Source of the DNA: an uncultured Dialister sp.
Lineage (GTDB): Bacteria; Bacillota; Negativicutes; Veillonellales; Dialisteraceae
Length of the DNA stretch: 29,158 nucleotides
Direction: 5' to 3'
Assembly: GCF_900541605.1 (NCBI RefSeq)
Contig: NZ_UQKJ01000014.1
Span: 1-29,158, forward strand
Part shown: in pieces, positions 1 to 8,062 of the stretch
Position numbering within the stretch: the stretch's first letter is position 1
Layout: each line of letters begins with the position of its first letter
The notes under the pieces: model-generated
What the model saw: the letters and a program-made list of their open reading frames with translations, nothing else
Told to the model about the DNA's origin: nothing
The model's database searches: none
Made by a program: the position numbers and the translations under genes

Positions 1-376
1 GAGTCTCTGTAATTCTGGCTATTTTACGGGTAGAGACACCATTTATTACCATCTCGGCCATAGTTGCAATCAGTGCAGACTCGCTACGGGAATAGTTCTC
101 AAAGAGCTCCGTCTCAAAGGGTTTAAAACGATGCCGGGGAACACGAAGAGTAATTGTGCCAACACGTGTAACCAAGTCCCTTTCTCGGTACCCATTACGA
201 TAATCGGTCCGTTCATCGCTGCGTTCATACGGCTTTGCCTGAAGCTGCTGGTCTGACTGGCATTTCAACGCCTGATTCAGACCCTTTTCCATAAAGGTCC
301 TAAAAAATTCATTGCAATCACACGACATAAGAGCTAGAAATTCTTCTTGGTTAAGGGTAATATTAATTTGAGCCAT
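1..376 (-). CDS. IS256-family transposase, N-terminal part
   Basis: Transposase that moves its own element by a DDE mechanism. I translated it directly from the minus strand: it begins MAQINITLNQEEF at 376 and stays open to the window edge (125 codons). It reads through YERSDERTDYRNGYRER, RVPRHRFKPFETELF and MVINGVSTRKI, all typical of the IS256 N-terminal region (the YRNGYR, VPR-R and GVSTR blocks). The catalytic DDE residues would lie beyond the window. An AGGAGG-type ribosome site (TAAGGAGGAAATCC, minus strand) precedes the ATG. Whether the whole element is intact cannot be judged here. Confidence 0.9.
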   Translation of the reverse strand, partial: MAQINITLNQEEFLALMSCDCNEFFRTFMEKGLNQALKCQSDQQLQAKPYERSDERTDYRNGYRERDLVTRVGTITLRVPRHRFKPFETELFENYSRSESALIATMAEMVINGVSTRKIARITET

Positions 377-473
377 ATGGATTTCCTCCTTAATAATGCT
401 GTTGTGGTGACTTCATTATACCTGAGGATCGAGCCATATGGCTCTTGATTTTTTTGATTAATCAATTTACACC
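1..473 (-). mobile_element. IS256-family insertion sequence, 5' part, cut by window edge
   Basis: The segment carries the start of an IS256-type (mutator) transposase and its upstream leader. The outer end is probably near the AT-rich palindrome at 454-465 and the GGTGTAAATTG stretch (minus strand, about 463-473), a kind of end sequence often seen in this family. The exact boundary cannot be fixed because the other terminal repeat lies outside the window. A 14-bp perfect palindrome at 431-444 lies in the transposase leader. A TATAAT box on the minus strand at 416-421 could be its -10. Confidence 0.7.
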
Positions 474-516
474 ATTATACTGGCATTATCACTCTGCGAA
501 TTAATCAGCGCTTCCT

Positions 517-585
517 TAGAGTCATCGGGGCAGGAGCCGCCGGCTGTCAGCTTCCAGGGAAGTCCCGCCCAGTGACTCCATCCGT
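517..585. repeat. degenerate short member of the GAGTCA...TGACTC palindromic repeat family
   Basis: The segment starts AGAGTCATCGGGGC and ends GTGACTCCATCCGT. These blocks, with CAGCTTCCAGG between them, resemble the arms of the larger palindromes at 8063-8315 and 10014-10264. The match is partial and was judged by eye. Confidence 0.4.
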
Positions 586-612
586 CAAAACGTCTCAAAA
601 CGTCTACAGGAT

Positions 613-1404
613 TCAAATCATTGGCTCCTTTTCCAGGGCCCTCTTCAGCTTCCGCCGGGCCCCCTGAAGGGCATCGCGGACGGAAGTGGGCGTAATGCCC
701 AGCTCCCGGGCCGTATCGGCCTGGCTCTTGTCCTCAAAGTATACTTTCTCTATAACCGCCGACTGCCGCTCCGTGAGCACCACCACCGCAAGAAGGCGGC
801 GGATCTGTTCCCTTTCCCGATGCCTCCGGTCCCGCTCTTCCATGAGCTCCGGGGTTCCCTGGGATTCATCTGCGGTGAGATCTATGGTCTCCAGTTCCTC
901 ATCCATGGGATTGGCCACCGGCGTATTCAGGGACAGCACCTGCCTTTCCCGGTAGGTCTTATTTCGGAAATACTCCTCCTTCATGGCTCCTTCCAGGGAG
1001 AGTCGGCAGAACGAAAGAAATCGTACCCCCTGCCTTTCATCATACCGGTCCACGGCCCGCCGGAAATTTTCAAAGGAAGAGACAATGAGTCCCTCCGGAC
1101 TTTCCTTAGGATACCGCCTGGCCAGGCGTACCAGGAAAGGAAAATTCCAGGCCCACAGGATTTCCATAGCCGTTTCCCCGCTGATTTCCGCCCTGTCTCG
1201 CCCGCGAAATACGTCCTCATTCGTAGGATATCGTTCTCCCCACTCCTCTTTCTGGCTCTGGATGAAACCATTCATGGTATCCAGAAAGGCATCCCAGCCG
1301 GAAAGGCCGTAGGATTCCCCCGATTCCAGCAGAATCCCATTCCCGGGAGCGTGGAGTTTTTTCTTCCACATTTCCATAAAAGAAACAAGGCAGAATCCTT
1401 CCAT
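613..1404 (-). CDS. sigma-70-family RNA polymerase sigma factor-like protein
   Basis: 263 aa. The C-terminal part (about residues 207-258) is a clear sigma region 4 helix-turn-helix: LTERQSAVIEKVYFEDKSQ, then ADTARELGITPTSVRDAL and a basic tail. Residues about 75-150 resemble region 2, including an FLSFCRLSLEGAM core-binding-like helix. A charged linker lies between them (about 165-205). There is no region 1.1 and region 3 is weak, so this is an alternative or diverged sigma factor rather than the housekeeping one. The ATG at 1404 has GGAGG six bases upstream, which supports this start; Met10 is an alternative. The gene is isolated, pointing toward the IS256 copy, with no anti-sigma gene in view. 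Its regulon is unknown. Confidence 0.75.
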   Translation of the reverse strand: MEGFCLVSFMEMWKKKLHAPGNGILLESGESYGLSGWDAFLDTMNGFIQSQKEEWGERYPTNEDVFRGRDRAEISGETAMEILWAWNFPFLVRLARRYPKESPEGLIVSSFENFRRAVDRYDERQGVRFLSFCRLSLEGAMKEEYFRNKTYRERQVLSLNTPVANPMDEELETIDLTADESQGTPELMEERDRRHREREQIRRLLAVVVLTERQSAVIEKVYFEDKSQADTARELGITPTSVRDALQGARRKLKRALEKEPMI

Positions 1405-1540
1405 AATAGCCTCCTATGTACAACGGGTGACCGATTTTCCTTCATTGTACGATAGAAAATGGAAGAAGTGCAAGGAAAAGAAAGATTGGGACTGCAGTCC
1501 CCCACCTGGCAGGGACATCATCCAAGGGGTGGCTGATGTC

Positions 1541-1965
1541 TGCGAAAGCCCTGCATTTCCGGACCCAGGGAAGACTTCCCCAATCCTTGAAACTTCAGCC
1601 ATCTGTAACTTCATTACCACTTCTCCGCTTACCGCCGAGCAAGATGACAGAAACAGCAAATCCAAAAGCGGTGCTATATGAATTGTGCGCCGCGCCACCG
1701 TTCCTGATTCCTCATTCCTCATTCCTGATTTTTCATGTGCTTCAGCTCAAAGTCGGTAAGCCCGGTATTCCCAGACTCAAGAAAGATTTCTCCGCTTCTC
1801 GGATCTTTAGCCATTCGTAACTTCATTGCCACATCTCCGCTTACCGCCGGTCCAGATGGCAGGCCCAGGTGGCAGGATAATCAAAAAATGAGCGGCGCTT
1901 TTGATTTGTGCGCCGCACCACCATTCCTCATTCCTGATTCCTCATTCCTCATTTTTTATTGTGCT
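1541..1965. repeat. direct duplication of a ~200-bp noncoding unit with heptamer repeats
   Basis: Two diverged copies (about 1541-1741 and 1757-1965) share GTAACTTCATT, CTCCGCTTACCGCCG and TGTGCGCCGC in the same order and spacing. Each ends in four tandem heptamers of the type TTCCTCA/TTCCTGA (1701-1728 and 1924-1951) followed by a T-rich stretch. Copy 2 also has a GCGGCGC...GCGCCGC inverted repeat. Frames that run through the units are dominated by the heptamers and do not look like proteins. Between 1405 and 1540 I see nothing else. Confidence 0.7.
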
Positions 1966-1988
1966 CCATACGCCGATTGTAAGTTCCC

Positions 1989-2017
1989 TTGACACCTCTT
2001 CCCTTCCGTGTTATCAT
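1989..2017 (+). promoter_or_regulatory. promoter for the metI-patB transcript
   Basis: TTGACA (1989-1994), a 17-bp spacer and TATCAT (2012-2017). It lies just upstream of the T-box leader, so the leader and both methionine genes would share it. Confidence 0.75.
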
Positions 2018-2024
2018 ACTTCTA

Positions 2025-2297
2025 ATTTCACAGAAAGCGATGAGAAGAAGAGTACGTTTTTTGAACCGGCAAAGAGAGCTGCGTATGGTGAAAGCAGTGC
2101 GGAGAGAAGAACAGAAGATGGACTTTGAGCTTCCGGGCCGAATCATGAAGCCCGCCGGGACTGCCCGTTACAGCAGCAGGGTATTTATGGCATCGTCCGG
2201 CGTACCTGATAAGTCTTTTCCGGCGACGGGAAGGAGAAACAGAGTGGTAACACGGTTATATATCGTCTCTCAATTTTGAGGGACGATTTTTTTATTT
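2025..2297 (+). promoter_or_regulatory. T-box riboswitch, methionine specifier (ATG)
   Basis: tRNA-sensing leader. Visible parts, in order: a kink-turn (AAGC-GA-TGAG opposite CTTT-GA-GCTT), an AGTA loop-E element near 2052, the apical AGAGAGCTGCGTATGGTGAAAG block, and specifier ATG at 2118-2120 placed two bases before the lower helix. The T-box sequence AGAGTGGTAACACGG (2241-2255) contains the UGGU bulge that reads an ACCA tRNA end. A terminator (2262-2297) follows. Uncharged tRNA-Met would favour readthrough into metI and patB. The T-box core is slightly off consensus (AACA for ACCG). Confidence 0.88.
2262..2297 (+). terminator. T-box intrinsic terminator (Met leader)
   Basis: A 10-bp stem ATCGTCTCTC / GAGGGACGAT with one G-U pair and a short loop, followed by seven T. 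It competes with the T-box antiterminator immediately upstream. Confidence 0.85.
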
Positions 2298-2320
2298 CAC
2301 AAAAAAGGAAGGTCATTCAT

Positions 2321-3451
2321 ATGGATATCAAAACAATCTGCATTCACGGAAGCGACTGGCAGGATCCCACCGGCTGCATTTCTGTTCCCATTTTCCAGAG
2401 TGCCACATTCGGCCACCCGGAACTCGGTGAATCTACGGGCTACGACTACACCCGGGTCCAAAACCCCACCAGGGAAAGCGCGGAAAAGGTGGTAGCCACC
2501 CTGGAGCATGGCTGTGACTGTACCAGCTATTCCTCCGGCATGGCCGCCATTTCCATGGTTATGGAACTCTTCAAGCCGGGGGATACCATCATCTCTTCCG
2601 ATGATCTCTACGGCGGCTCCATCCGTCTTTTCCGTTTCGTGAACGAAAAGAACGGCATTCATTTCAAATTCGTGAATACTTCCTATCCGGATAAGGTGGA
2701 AGAAGCGTTTGATAATACGGTGAAGGCCCTCTACATCGAGACCCCCATGAATCCCATGATGCAGGTGACGGATATCCGGAAGATGGCGGACATCGCCCAC
2801 TCCCACGGCGCTCTCCTCATCGCGGACAATACGTTCATGAGCCCCTACTTCTGCAATCCCATCGACTTCGGTGCTGACATTGTCCTCCACAGCGGCACAA
2901 AGTACCTGGCCGGCCACAACGATACCCTGGCAGGATTCGTGGTCTGCAGAGACAGGGAAATTGCGGACAAAGTCCGTTTCCTTTACAAAACCGTCGGCGG
3001 CTGCCTGGCTCCCTTTGACAGCTGGCTCGTCACCAGGGGCATCAAGACCCTGGCCATCCGTATGGAAGCGGCCCAGAAAAATGCCGGGATCCTTGCAGAA
3101 TGGCTGGAAAACCATCCGAAGGTATCCAAGGTCTTCTACCCGGGGCTCAAGAATTTCCCGAACCGGGACGTCCACTTCCGCCAGTCCCGGGGCGCCGGCG
3201 CTATGCTTTCTTTCTACACCGACACCCATGAGACGGCACTGAAGGTGTTAAAGGACGTGAAACTCATCCGCTTCGCCGAAAGCCTTGGCGGCGTAGAAAG
3301 CCTCATCACCTACCCCGCCACCCAGACCCACAGTGACCTTTCCGAAGAAGAACGGCAGTCCCGGGGCATCACAAACTGCCTCCTCCGCCTGTCTGTAGGC
3401 ATCGAAGATGTAAACGACCTCATCGCCGACCTCTCCCAGGCTCTGGGCTGA
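2321..3451 (+). CDS. metI: cystathionine gamma-synthase / O-acetylhomoserine thiolyase, MetI-like
   Basis: PLP enzyme of the Cys/Met metabolism family, 376 aa. It joins an activated homoserine ester with cysteine (to cystathionine) or sulfide (to homocysteine) in the cytoplasm. Visible motifs: YDYTRVQNPTRE near residue 41, SSGMAAI near 71, ADNTF near 168, and the PLP lysine K194 in HSGTKYLAGHND. The C-terminal SLGGVESLITYPATQTH block is most like Bacillus MetI. I start at the ATG at 2321 (MDIKTICIHG) behind AAGGAAGG; an upstream in-frame ATG at 2276 lies inside the terminator hairpin. A gamma-lyase role cannot be excluded from sequence, but the Met T-box and downstream patB favour methionine synthesis. 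Confidence 0.85.
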   Translation: MDIKTICIHGSDWQDPTGCISVPIFQSATFGHPELGESTGYDYTRVQNPTRESAEKVVATLEHGCDCTSYSSGMAAISMVMELFKPGDTIISSDDLYGGSIRLFRFVNEKNGIHFKFVNTSYPDKVEEAFDNTVKALYIETPMNPMMQVTDIRKMADIAHSHGALLIADNTFMSPYFCNPIDFGADIVLHSGTKYLAGHNDTLAGFVVCRDREIADKVRFLYKTVGGCLAPFDSWLVTRGIKTLAIRMEAAQKNAGILAEWLENHPKVSKVFYPGLKNFPNRDVHFRQSRGAGAMLSFYTDTHETALKVLKDVKLIRFAESLGGVESLITYPATQTHSDLSEEERQSRGITNCLLRLSVGIEDVNDLIADLSQALG

Positions 3452-3460
3452 GATTCGGAC

Positions 3461-3560
3461 CTGTTGGTGGGTAGAGTCACTTCCACGGAGCAGTCAGTTT
3501 TTAGCTTCTGACTACCAAAAGCTAAGGAAGCACTGCCCCAGCGGCTCTACCCGCCTGCAC
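3461..3560. repeat. short palindromic repeat in the metI-patB spacer
   Basis: CTGTTGGTGGGTAGAGTCAC at the left and AGCGGCTCTACCCGCCTGCA at the right form an imperfect inverted repeat around TTTTTAGCTTCTGACTACC. The left arm matches the GCTGTTGG...GGGTAGAGTCAC arm of the long element at 8063-8315, so this looks like a short member of the same family. It would be transcribed between the two genes. Confidence 0.6.
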
Positions 3561-3587
3561 CCATTATTTACCTGTAAGGAGTATCCT

Positions 3588-4763
3588 ATGAAACTTTCTG
3601 ACTTAGATACCGTCATCGACCGCCGGGGAAGCGGCTGCCTGAAATATGATTTTGCCCTGCAGCGGGGAAAGCCGGCGGATGTGCTGCCCTTCTGGGTGGC
3701 GGACATGGATTTCAAAGTGGCCGAGCCTATCCTGGAAGCCCTGGAAGCCCGGGTGCGCCATGGCATCTTCGGCTATTCCGAATCAGGGGATGCCTACTTC
3801 AAGGCGTTGGCCCGCTGGCAGGAGCGCCATTTCCACTGGACCATCCGTCCGGAATGGCTCATCAAGACCCCCGGCGTGGTGCCGGCCATCAACCTGGCCG
3901 TGAAGGCTCTCACGAAAGAGGGAGACGGCATCCTTATTAACCAGCCCGTATACTATCCCTTCCTGAATGCGGTCATCAAAAATGGCCGGAAACTGGTAAA
4001 CAGCCCCCTGGTCCTGAAAGACGGCCACTATGAACTGGACTTCGAGGACCTGGAAAAGAAAATCGTAGAGGGTCATGTGAAGCTCGCCCTTCTCTGTTCT
4101 CCCCACAATCCGGTGGGCCGGGTGTGGACGAAGGAGGAGCTCACCCGGTATGCGGATATCTGCCTCCGCCACGGCGTGAAAATCGTGGCCGATGAAATCC
4201 ATGAAGATTTCACCTATCCCGGCCATCCCCATACTGCCTTCGGAACCATCAGTGAAGAGGCGGCCAATAATGCCATCATCTGCACCGCTCCGTCGAAGAC
4301 ATTCAACATCGCCGGCCTCCAGAATTCCAATATTCTCATCCCCAATCCCGCCATCCGGAAAGCCTTCCAGGAAGAGCTCGATGCCTTCGGTTATGACCAG
4401 CTCAACGTCATGGGCCTCACCGCCTGCCGGGCGGCCTATGAAAAGGGACAGGAATGGCTGGACCTGGTGTGGGAATATATTCGGAATAACCTGGACTTCA
4501 CCAGACAGTACCTGAAGGAAAATCTCCCGAAGATGAGACTCATAGAGCCGGAGGGGACTTACCTCATCTGGATTGACGCTTCCGCCTACGGCCTGTCCAA
4601 TGAAGCCCTGGAGCATAAGGTTCTCTATGACTGCCACCTGTGGCTCGATATGGGCTACGTCTTCGGCAAGGAGGGGGAAGGATTCCTCCGGTTCAACCTG
4701 GCCTGCCCGAGAAGAACTCTGGAGCAGGGTCTCCGGCAGCTGAAGGAGGGGTTTGAAAAGTAA
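3588..4763 (+). CDS. patB: cystathionine beta-lyase, PatB/MalY-type aminotransferase-fold enzyme
   Basis: PLP-dependent C-S lyase of the aminotransferase class I/II MalY/PatB group, 391 aa, the usual length. It splits cystathionine into homocysteine, pyruvate and ammonia. Visible features: the family N-terminus DVLPFWVADMDF (residues 31-42), SPHNPVG near 171, ADEIHEDF near 201, and the PLP lysine K237 in APSKTFNIAGLQNS. AAGGAG lies eight bases before the ATG. It follows metI by 136 bp with no terminator visible between them, so both probably use the Met T-box. Together they complete transsulfuration from cysteine to homocysteine. Confidence 0.88.
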   Translation: MKLSDLDTVIDRRGSGCLKYDFALQRGKPADVLPFWVADMDFKVAEPILEALEARVRHGIFGYSESGDAYFKALARWQERHFHWTIRPEWLIKTPGVVPAINLAVKALTKEGDGILINQPVYYPFLNAVIKNGRKLVNSPLVLKDGHYELDFEDLEKKIVEGHVKLALLCSPHNPVGRVWTKEELTRYADICLRHGVKIVADEIHEDFTYPGHPHTAFGTISEEAANNAIICTAPSKTFNIAGLQNSNILIPNPAIRKAFQEELDAFGYDQLNVMGLTACRAAYEKGQEWLDLVWEYIRNNLDFTRQYLKENLPKMRLIEPEGTYLIWIDASAYGLSNEALEHKVLYDCHLWLDMGYVFGKEGEGFLRFNLACPRRTLEQGLRQLKEGFEK

Positions 4764-4778
4764 TCGTCCCATGAAAAA

Positions 4779-4810
4779 AGCGGTAAAAATGGAAATCCAT
4801 TTTTACCGCT
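4779..4810. terminator. bidirectional terminator between patB and leuB
   Basis: A 15-bp perfect stem AGCGGTAAAAATGGA / TCCATTTTTACCGCT with a 2-base loop, an A-run on the left and a T-run on the right. It serves the converging patB (+) and leu (-) transcripts. Confidence 0.92.
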
Positions 4811-4825
4811 CTTTTTTATGGAGAA

Positions 4826-5899
4826 TTATTTCAGATGGTCAATAATGGCTTCTGTCATGCCTTCTCCATTGACCTTTTTCATGCCATCCCTGTAAATGTC
4901 TCCGGTACGGAAACCATCTTCCAGGGTTTCATTTACCGCTTTTTCAATCGCCTCTGCTGCTTTATCTTCGTTCAGGGAATAGCGGAGCATCATGGCCGCA
5001 GAAAGGACAGTGGCAATAGGATTGGCGATTCCCTTGCCTGCGATATCGGGAGCAGACCCATGAATCGGTTCATAAAGGCTTGTTTCCTCGCCGATGGAAG
5101 CGGAAGACAGCATGCCTACGGAGCCCGAAAGGACAGCAGCTTCATCGGACAGGATATCGCCGAACATGTTGCTTGTCACCACCACATCAAAGAAGGACGG
5201 GTGGATAGCAAACTGCTGGGCACAGTTGTCTACATACATGTGGTCCAGCCGGATATCCGGATATTCCTCTTCCTGTACTTTAATGACTGTCCGTCTCCAA
5301 AGGCGGGAAGACGCCAGAACATTGGACTTATCTACACTGGTTACATGGCCATGGCGCTTTTTTGCCGCCTCCATGGCAAACCGGGTAATCCGCTCCACTT
5401 CCGGTACTGAGTATTTTTCCACATCCCAGGCCTGTTCTGCACCATCGACGATTTCTGATTCACAGCGCTTCCCGAAATAAATGCCTCCCACCAGTTCCCG
5501 GACAATCATAATGTCCGTTCCTTTGGCGATTTCAGGCTTCAGCGGAGAATATTCAATCATGGAATCCGCAATCTTCACGGGGCGGAGGTTCACATAGAGT
5601 CCCAGGGATTTCCGAAGGCCCAGGATAGCCTTTTCCGGGCGCAGCGCCGGTTCCAGGTGATCCCACTGGTCTCCTCCCACGGCGCCAAACAGGATGGCGT
5701 CCGCCTTCCGGCAGGCATCCACCGTGTCCTCCGGCAGTGGCACACCGTATTTGTCGTAGGCCGTGCCACCGGCATCTTTCCATTCATAGGAAAGATCCAT
5801 ATGATAGATATCATCTGCTTTTTTCAGTACTTCCACGGCACCGTCTGTGACTTCTTTTCCGATACCGTCTCCCGGGATGACTACAATGTGCTTTGCCAT
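4826..5899 (-). CDS. leuB: 3-isopropylmalate dehydrogenase
   Basis: 357 aa, normal length. It oxidises and decarboxylates 3-isopropylmalate to 2-oxoisocaproate using NAD+, the third leucine-specific step. Visible motifs: IPGDGIGKEV at residues 8-17, the catalytic/substrate stretch REKLG-like MIVRELVGGIYFGKR, VDKSNVLASSRLWR, and the metal-binding NMFGDILSDEAA followed by GSAPDIAGKGIANP. It is the last gene of leuCDB; leuD stops one base before its ATG, and its ribosome site (AAGGAGT) lies inside the leuD 3' end. Confidence 0.95.
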   Translation of the reverse strand: MAKHIVVIPGDGIGKEVTDGAVEVLKKADDIYHMDLSYEWKDAGGTAYDKYGVPLPEDTVDACRKADAILFGAVGGDQWDHLEPALRPEKAILGLRKSLGLYVNLRPVKIADSMIEYSPLKPEIAKGTDIMIVRELVGGIYFGKRCESEIVDGAEQAWDVEKYSVPEVERITRFAMEAAKKRHGHVTSVDKSNVLASSRLWRRTVIKVQEEEYPDIRLDHMYVDNCAQQFAIHPSFFDVVVTSNMFGDILSDEAAVLSGSVGMLSSASIGEETSLYEPIHGSAPDIAGKGIANPIATVLSAAMMLRYSLNEDKAAEAIEKAVNETLEDGFRTGDIYRDGMKKVNGEGMTEAIIDHLK

Positions 5900-5900
5900 A

Positions 5901-6392
5901 TTACCTGTACTCCTTTACGTAATTGATGAGGCCACCGGCCTTTGCAATATCCTGGATAAATCCGGGCAGCGGCGGCGCCTGGAACGTATCTCCTGTGGTG
6001 ATATCTGTAATCTTTCCTGTAGACAGGTCCACAGAAAGCCGGTCACCGGCATGGATTTTTTCCACATCTTCTCCGATTTCCAGAAGCGGCAGTCCCACAT
6101 TGATACCGTTCCGATAAAAGATACGGGCAAAGGAGGCTGCAATAATAACCGGCACTCCCGATGCCTTGATAGCCACCGGTGCGTGTTCCCTGGAAGAACC
6201 GCAGCCGAAATTCTTACCACCCACCATGATATCCCCGGCCTTTACATTCTTTGCAAAGGTGGGATCGATATCCACCATGCAGTGGGAAGCCAGTTCCTTC
6301 GGATCAAATGTATTCAGATACCGGGCCGGAATGATGACATCCGTATCGATATTATCGCCGTAGCGCCAGACTTTTCCTTCTAATACAGCCAT
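5901..6392 (-). CDS. leuD: 3-isopropylmalate dehydratase small subunit
   Basis: 163 aa, the short bacterial/archaeal type. It forms isopropylmalate isomerase with LeuC and provides the swivelling aconitase domain. Visible motifs: GDNIDTDVIIPARYL near residue 14 and the family signature FGCGSSREHAP at about 63-73. Its ATG directly abuts the leuC stop codon, with TAAGGAGG in the end of leuC, consistent with coupled translation. Confidence 0.95.
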   Translation of the reverse strand: MAVLEGKVWRYGDNIDTDVIIPARYLNTFDPKELASHCMVDIDPTFAKNVKAGDIMVGGKNFGCGSSREHAPVAIKASGVPVIIAASFARIFYRNGINVGLPLLEIGEDVEKIHAGDRLSVDLSTGKITDITTGDTFQAPPLPGFIQDIAKAGGLINYVKEYR

Positions 6393-7652
6393 TTATTTTA
6401 CCTCCTTAGGAGCAGCAATCCGTCCCATGACGGCACTGGCAGCGGCCACCTGGGGACCTGCCAGATAAATTTCAGAATCCGTGGGCCCCATGCGGCCGAT
6501 GAAATTGCGGTTCGTAGTGGACACGCATCGTTCCCCACTGGCAAGGATACCCATATAACCGCCAAGGCAGGGACCGCAGGTAGGCGTAGAAACGGCACAG
6601 CCTGCATTGATGAATGTATCAATATATCCTGCATGCATGGCAGCCAGATAAATGGCAGGAGTGGCAGGAATTACGATACACCGCACCCGCGGGTGCACCT
6701 TGTGGCCTTCAAAGATGCGGGCTGCAATGGCCAGATCCTCCAGCCTGCCGTTCGTACAGGAACCGATAACCACCTGGTCAATGGGAATGTCCCCGAATGT
6801 ACCGACCACCTTTGTATTTTCCGGCAGGTGGGGGAATGAAACCACAGGCTTCATGGAAGAAAGGTCGATGGTCACTTCCCTGCAATAGTGGGCGTCTTCA
6901 TCAGCTTCCACCACTTCATAGGGTTTCCGGAACCGTCCTTCAATATAGGTCTTCGTCTTTTCATCCACCGGGAAAATACCATTCTTGCCGCCCGCTTCAA
7001 TAGCCATATTGGCAATGGTGAAACGGTCCGCCATGGAAAGGGAAGAAATGCCGGGACCCGTAAATTCCAGGGACTTGTACAGGGCACCGTCGACACCGAT
7101 CATGCCGATAAGTGTAAGAATCACGTCCTTACCGGTGATGTCTTCCGGCTTTGTTCCGGTCAGCACCACCTTAATCGCATCGGGGACCTTGAACCAGGCT
7201 TCCCCCGTAGCCATGGCAACGCCGAGATCCGTGGAGCCTACGCCCGTGGAAAAGCCGCCCAGGGCTCCATAGGTGCAGGTATGGGAATCGGCGCCTATGG
7301 TTACCATGCCCGGTCCCACCAGGCCCTTTTCCGGAAGGAGGGCATGCTCAATACCCACCCGGCCCTGTTCAAAGTAATTGATAATCCCGTTCTCCCGGGC
7401 AAAGTCTCTTACAATTTTAGCGAGGCCTGCGGATTTGATATCCTTGGCCGGCTGGAAATGATCCGGTACAAGGACAATCCTGTTCCTGTCAAATACCGGA
7501 CGGCCTACTTTTTTGAACTCTGCAATCGATGGCGGCGCAGTAATATCATTGGCCATTACCAGGTCCAGGCTGCAGTAAATCAGATCTCCCGCCTTAACGG
7601 AATCTACCCCGGCATGTTTTGCCAGGATTTTCTGTGTCATTGTCATACCCAT
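6393..7652 (-). CDS. leuC: 3-isopropylmalate dehydratase large subunit
   Basis: 419 aa from the ATG at 7652. It binds the [4Fe-4S] cluster and isomerises 2- to 3-isopropylmalate with LeuD. Visible motifs: GADSHTCTYGALGGF (cluster Cys and substrate site), IGSCTNGRLEDL, and CGPCLGGYMGI with two further cluster cysteines. I choose MGMTMTQK because GGGGAGG sits seven bases upstream; the longer frame begins with TTG at 7676. It is the first gene after the Leu T-box. leuA is not in this window. Confidence 0.95.
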   Translation of the reverse strand: MGMTMTQKILAKHAGVDSVKAGDLIYCSLDLVMANDITAPPSIAEFKKVGRPVFDRNRIVLVPDHFQPAKDIKSAGLAKIVRDFARENGIINYFEQGRVGIEHALLPEKGLVGPGMVTIGADSHTCTYGALGGFSTGVGSTDLGVAMATGEAWFKVPDAIKVVLTGTKPEDITGKDVILTLIGMIGVDGALYKSLEFTGPGISSLSMADRFTIANMAIEAGGKNGIFPVDEKTKTYIEGRFRKPYEVVEADEDAHYCREVTIDLSSMKPVVSFPHLPENTKVVGTFGDIPIDQVVIGSCTNGRLEDLAIAARIFEGHKVHPRVRCIVIPATPAIYLAAMHAGYIDTFINAGCAVSTPTCGPCLGGYMGILASGERCVSTTNRNFIGRMGPTDSEIYLAGPQVAAASAVMGRIAAPKEVK

Positions 7653-7679
7653 AGGAATGCCTCCCCAATTTTCCAATAA

Positions 7680-7911
7680 AAAAATCCTCCGTCTCCAAGA
7701 GACGAAGGACTCGCGGTACCACTCTTATTCATGCTAAAGGCATGCACTCATGCTGATAACGGCCAGGTGCCGGCAGGATCTACTGCTATACGTTCAATCC
7801 TGCAGCTCAGGGACGAGTTCGAAATCTGCTTCCGTCATTTTTCACCATCCAATGACTCTCTGGGGGTAAGTGGAGACTTCTATTGCTTCCCATCAATGCT
7901 TTTCTGAAGTT
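7680..7911 (-). promoter_or_regulatory. T-box riboswitch, leucine specifier (CTC)
   Basis: Minus-strand leader of leuCDB. It shows an apical AGAGAG...ATTGGATGGTGAAAAATG block, specifier CTC at 7817-7815 placed two bases before the lower helix and its GA kink-turn, the T-box sequence AGAGTGGTACCGCG (7725-7712) and a terminator at 7709-7685. The specifier matches the leucine genes downstream, so uncharged tRNA-Leu should allow readthrough. Confidence 0.92.
7685..7709 (-). terminator. T-box intrinsic terminator (Leu leader)
   Basis: Read on the minus strand, TCCTTCGTCTC / GAGACGGAGGA forms an 11-bp stem with a TTG loop, followed by a T-run. It lies just before leuC. Confidence 0.9.
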
Positions 7912-7917
7912 AGGAAT

Positions 7918-7946
7918 ACTCTACCACAACTTTTTCCTTTTTGCAA
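7918..7946 (-). promoter_or_regulatory. probable leu operon promoter
   Basis: On the minus strand, TTGCAA (7946-7941), 17 bp, TAGAGT (7923-7918). It is a moderate match, placed correctly for transcription to begin at the T-box. Confidence 0.5.
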
Positions 7947-8062
7947 ACTCCATTTTTTAAATTTTTCTCTTAAGACAACTTTTGTCACAGGAAAGAAGTA
8001 CAATGAATGTAAAGAAGTGATGGTTGAGGTTCAAGGTTTCATCGCCAGACGGGAAAGTACTG

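Noticed and set aside
1536..1992. Two overlapping plus-strand frames with PPFLIP(H/D)SSFLIF
   Set aside because: The similar protein strings come from the TTCCTCA heptamers of the noncoding duplication, not from a gene family.
2297..3229. 310-aa minus-strand frame opposite metI
   Set aside because: Antisense shadow of a clear PLP enzyme; composition is His/Gly/Val rich without domain motifs.
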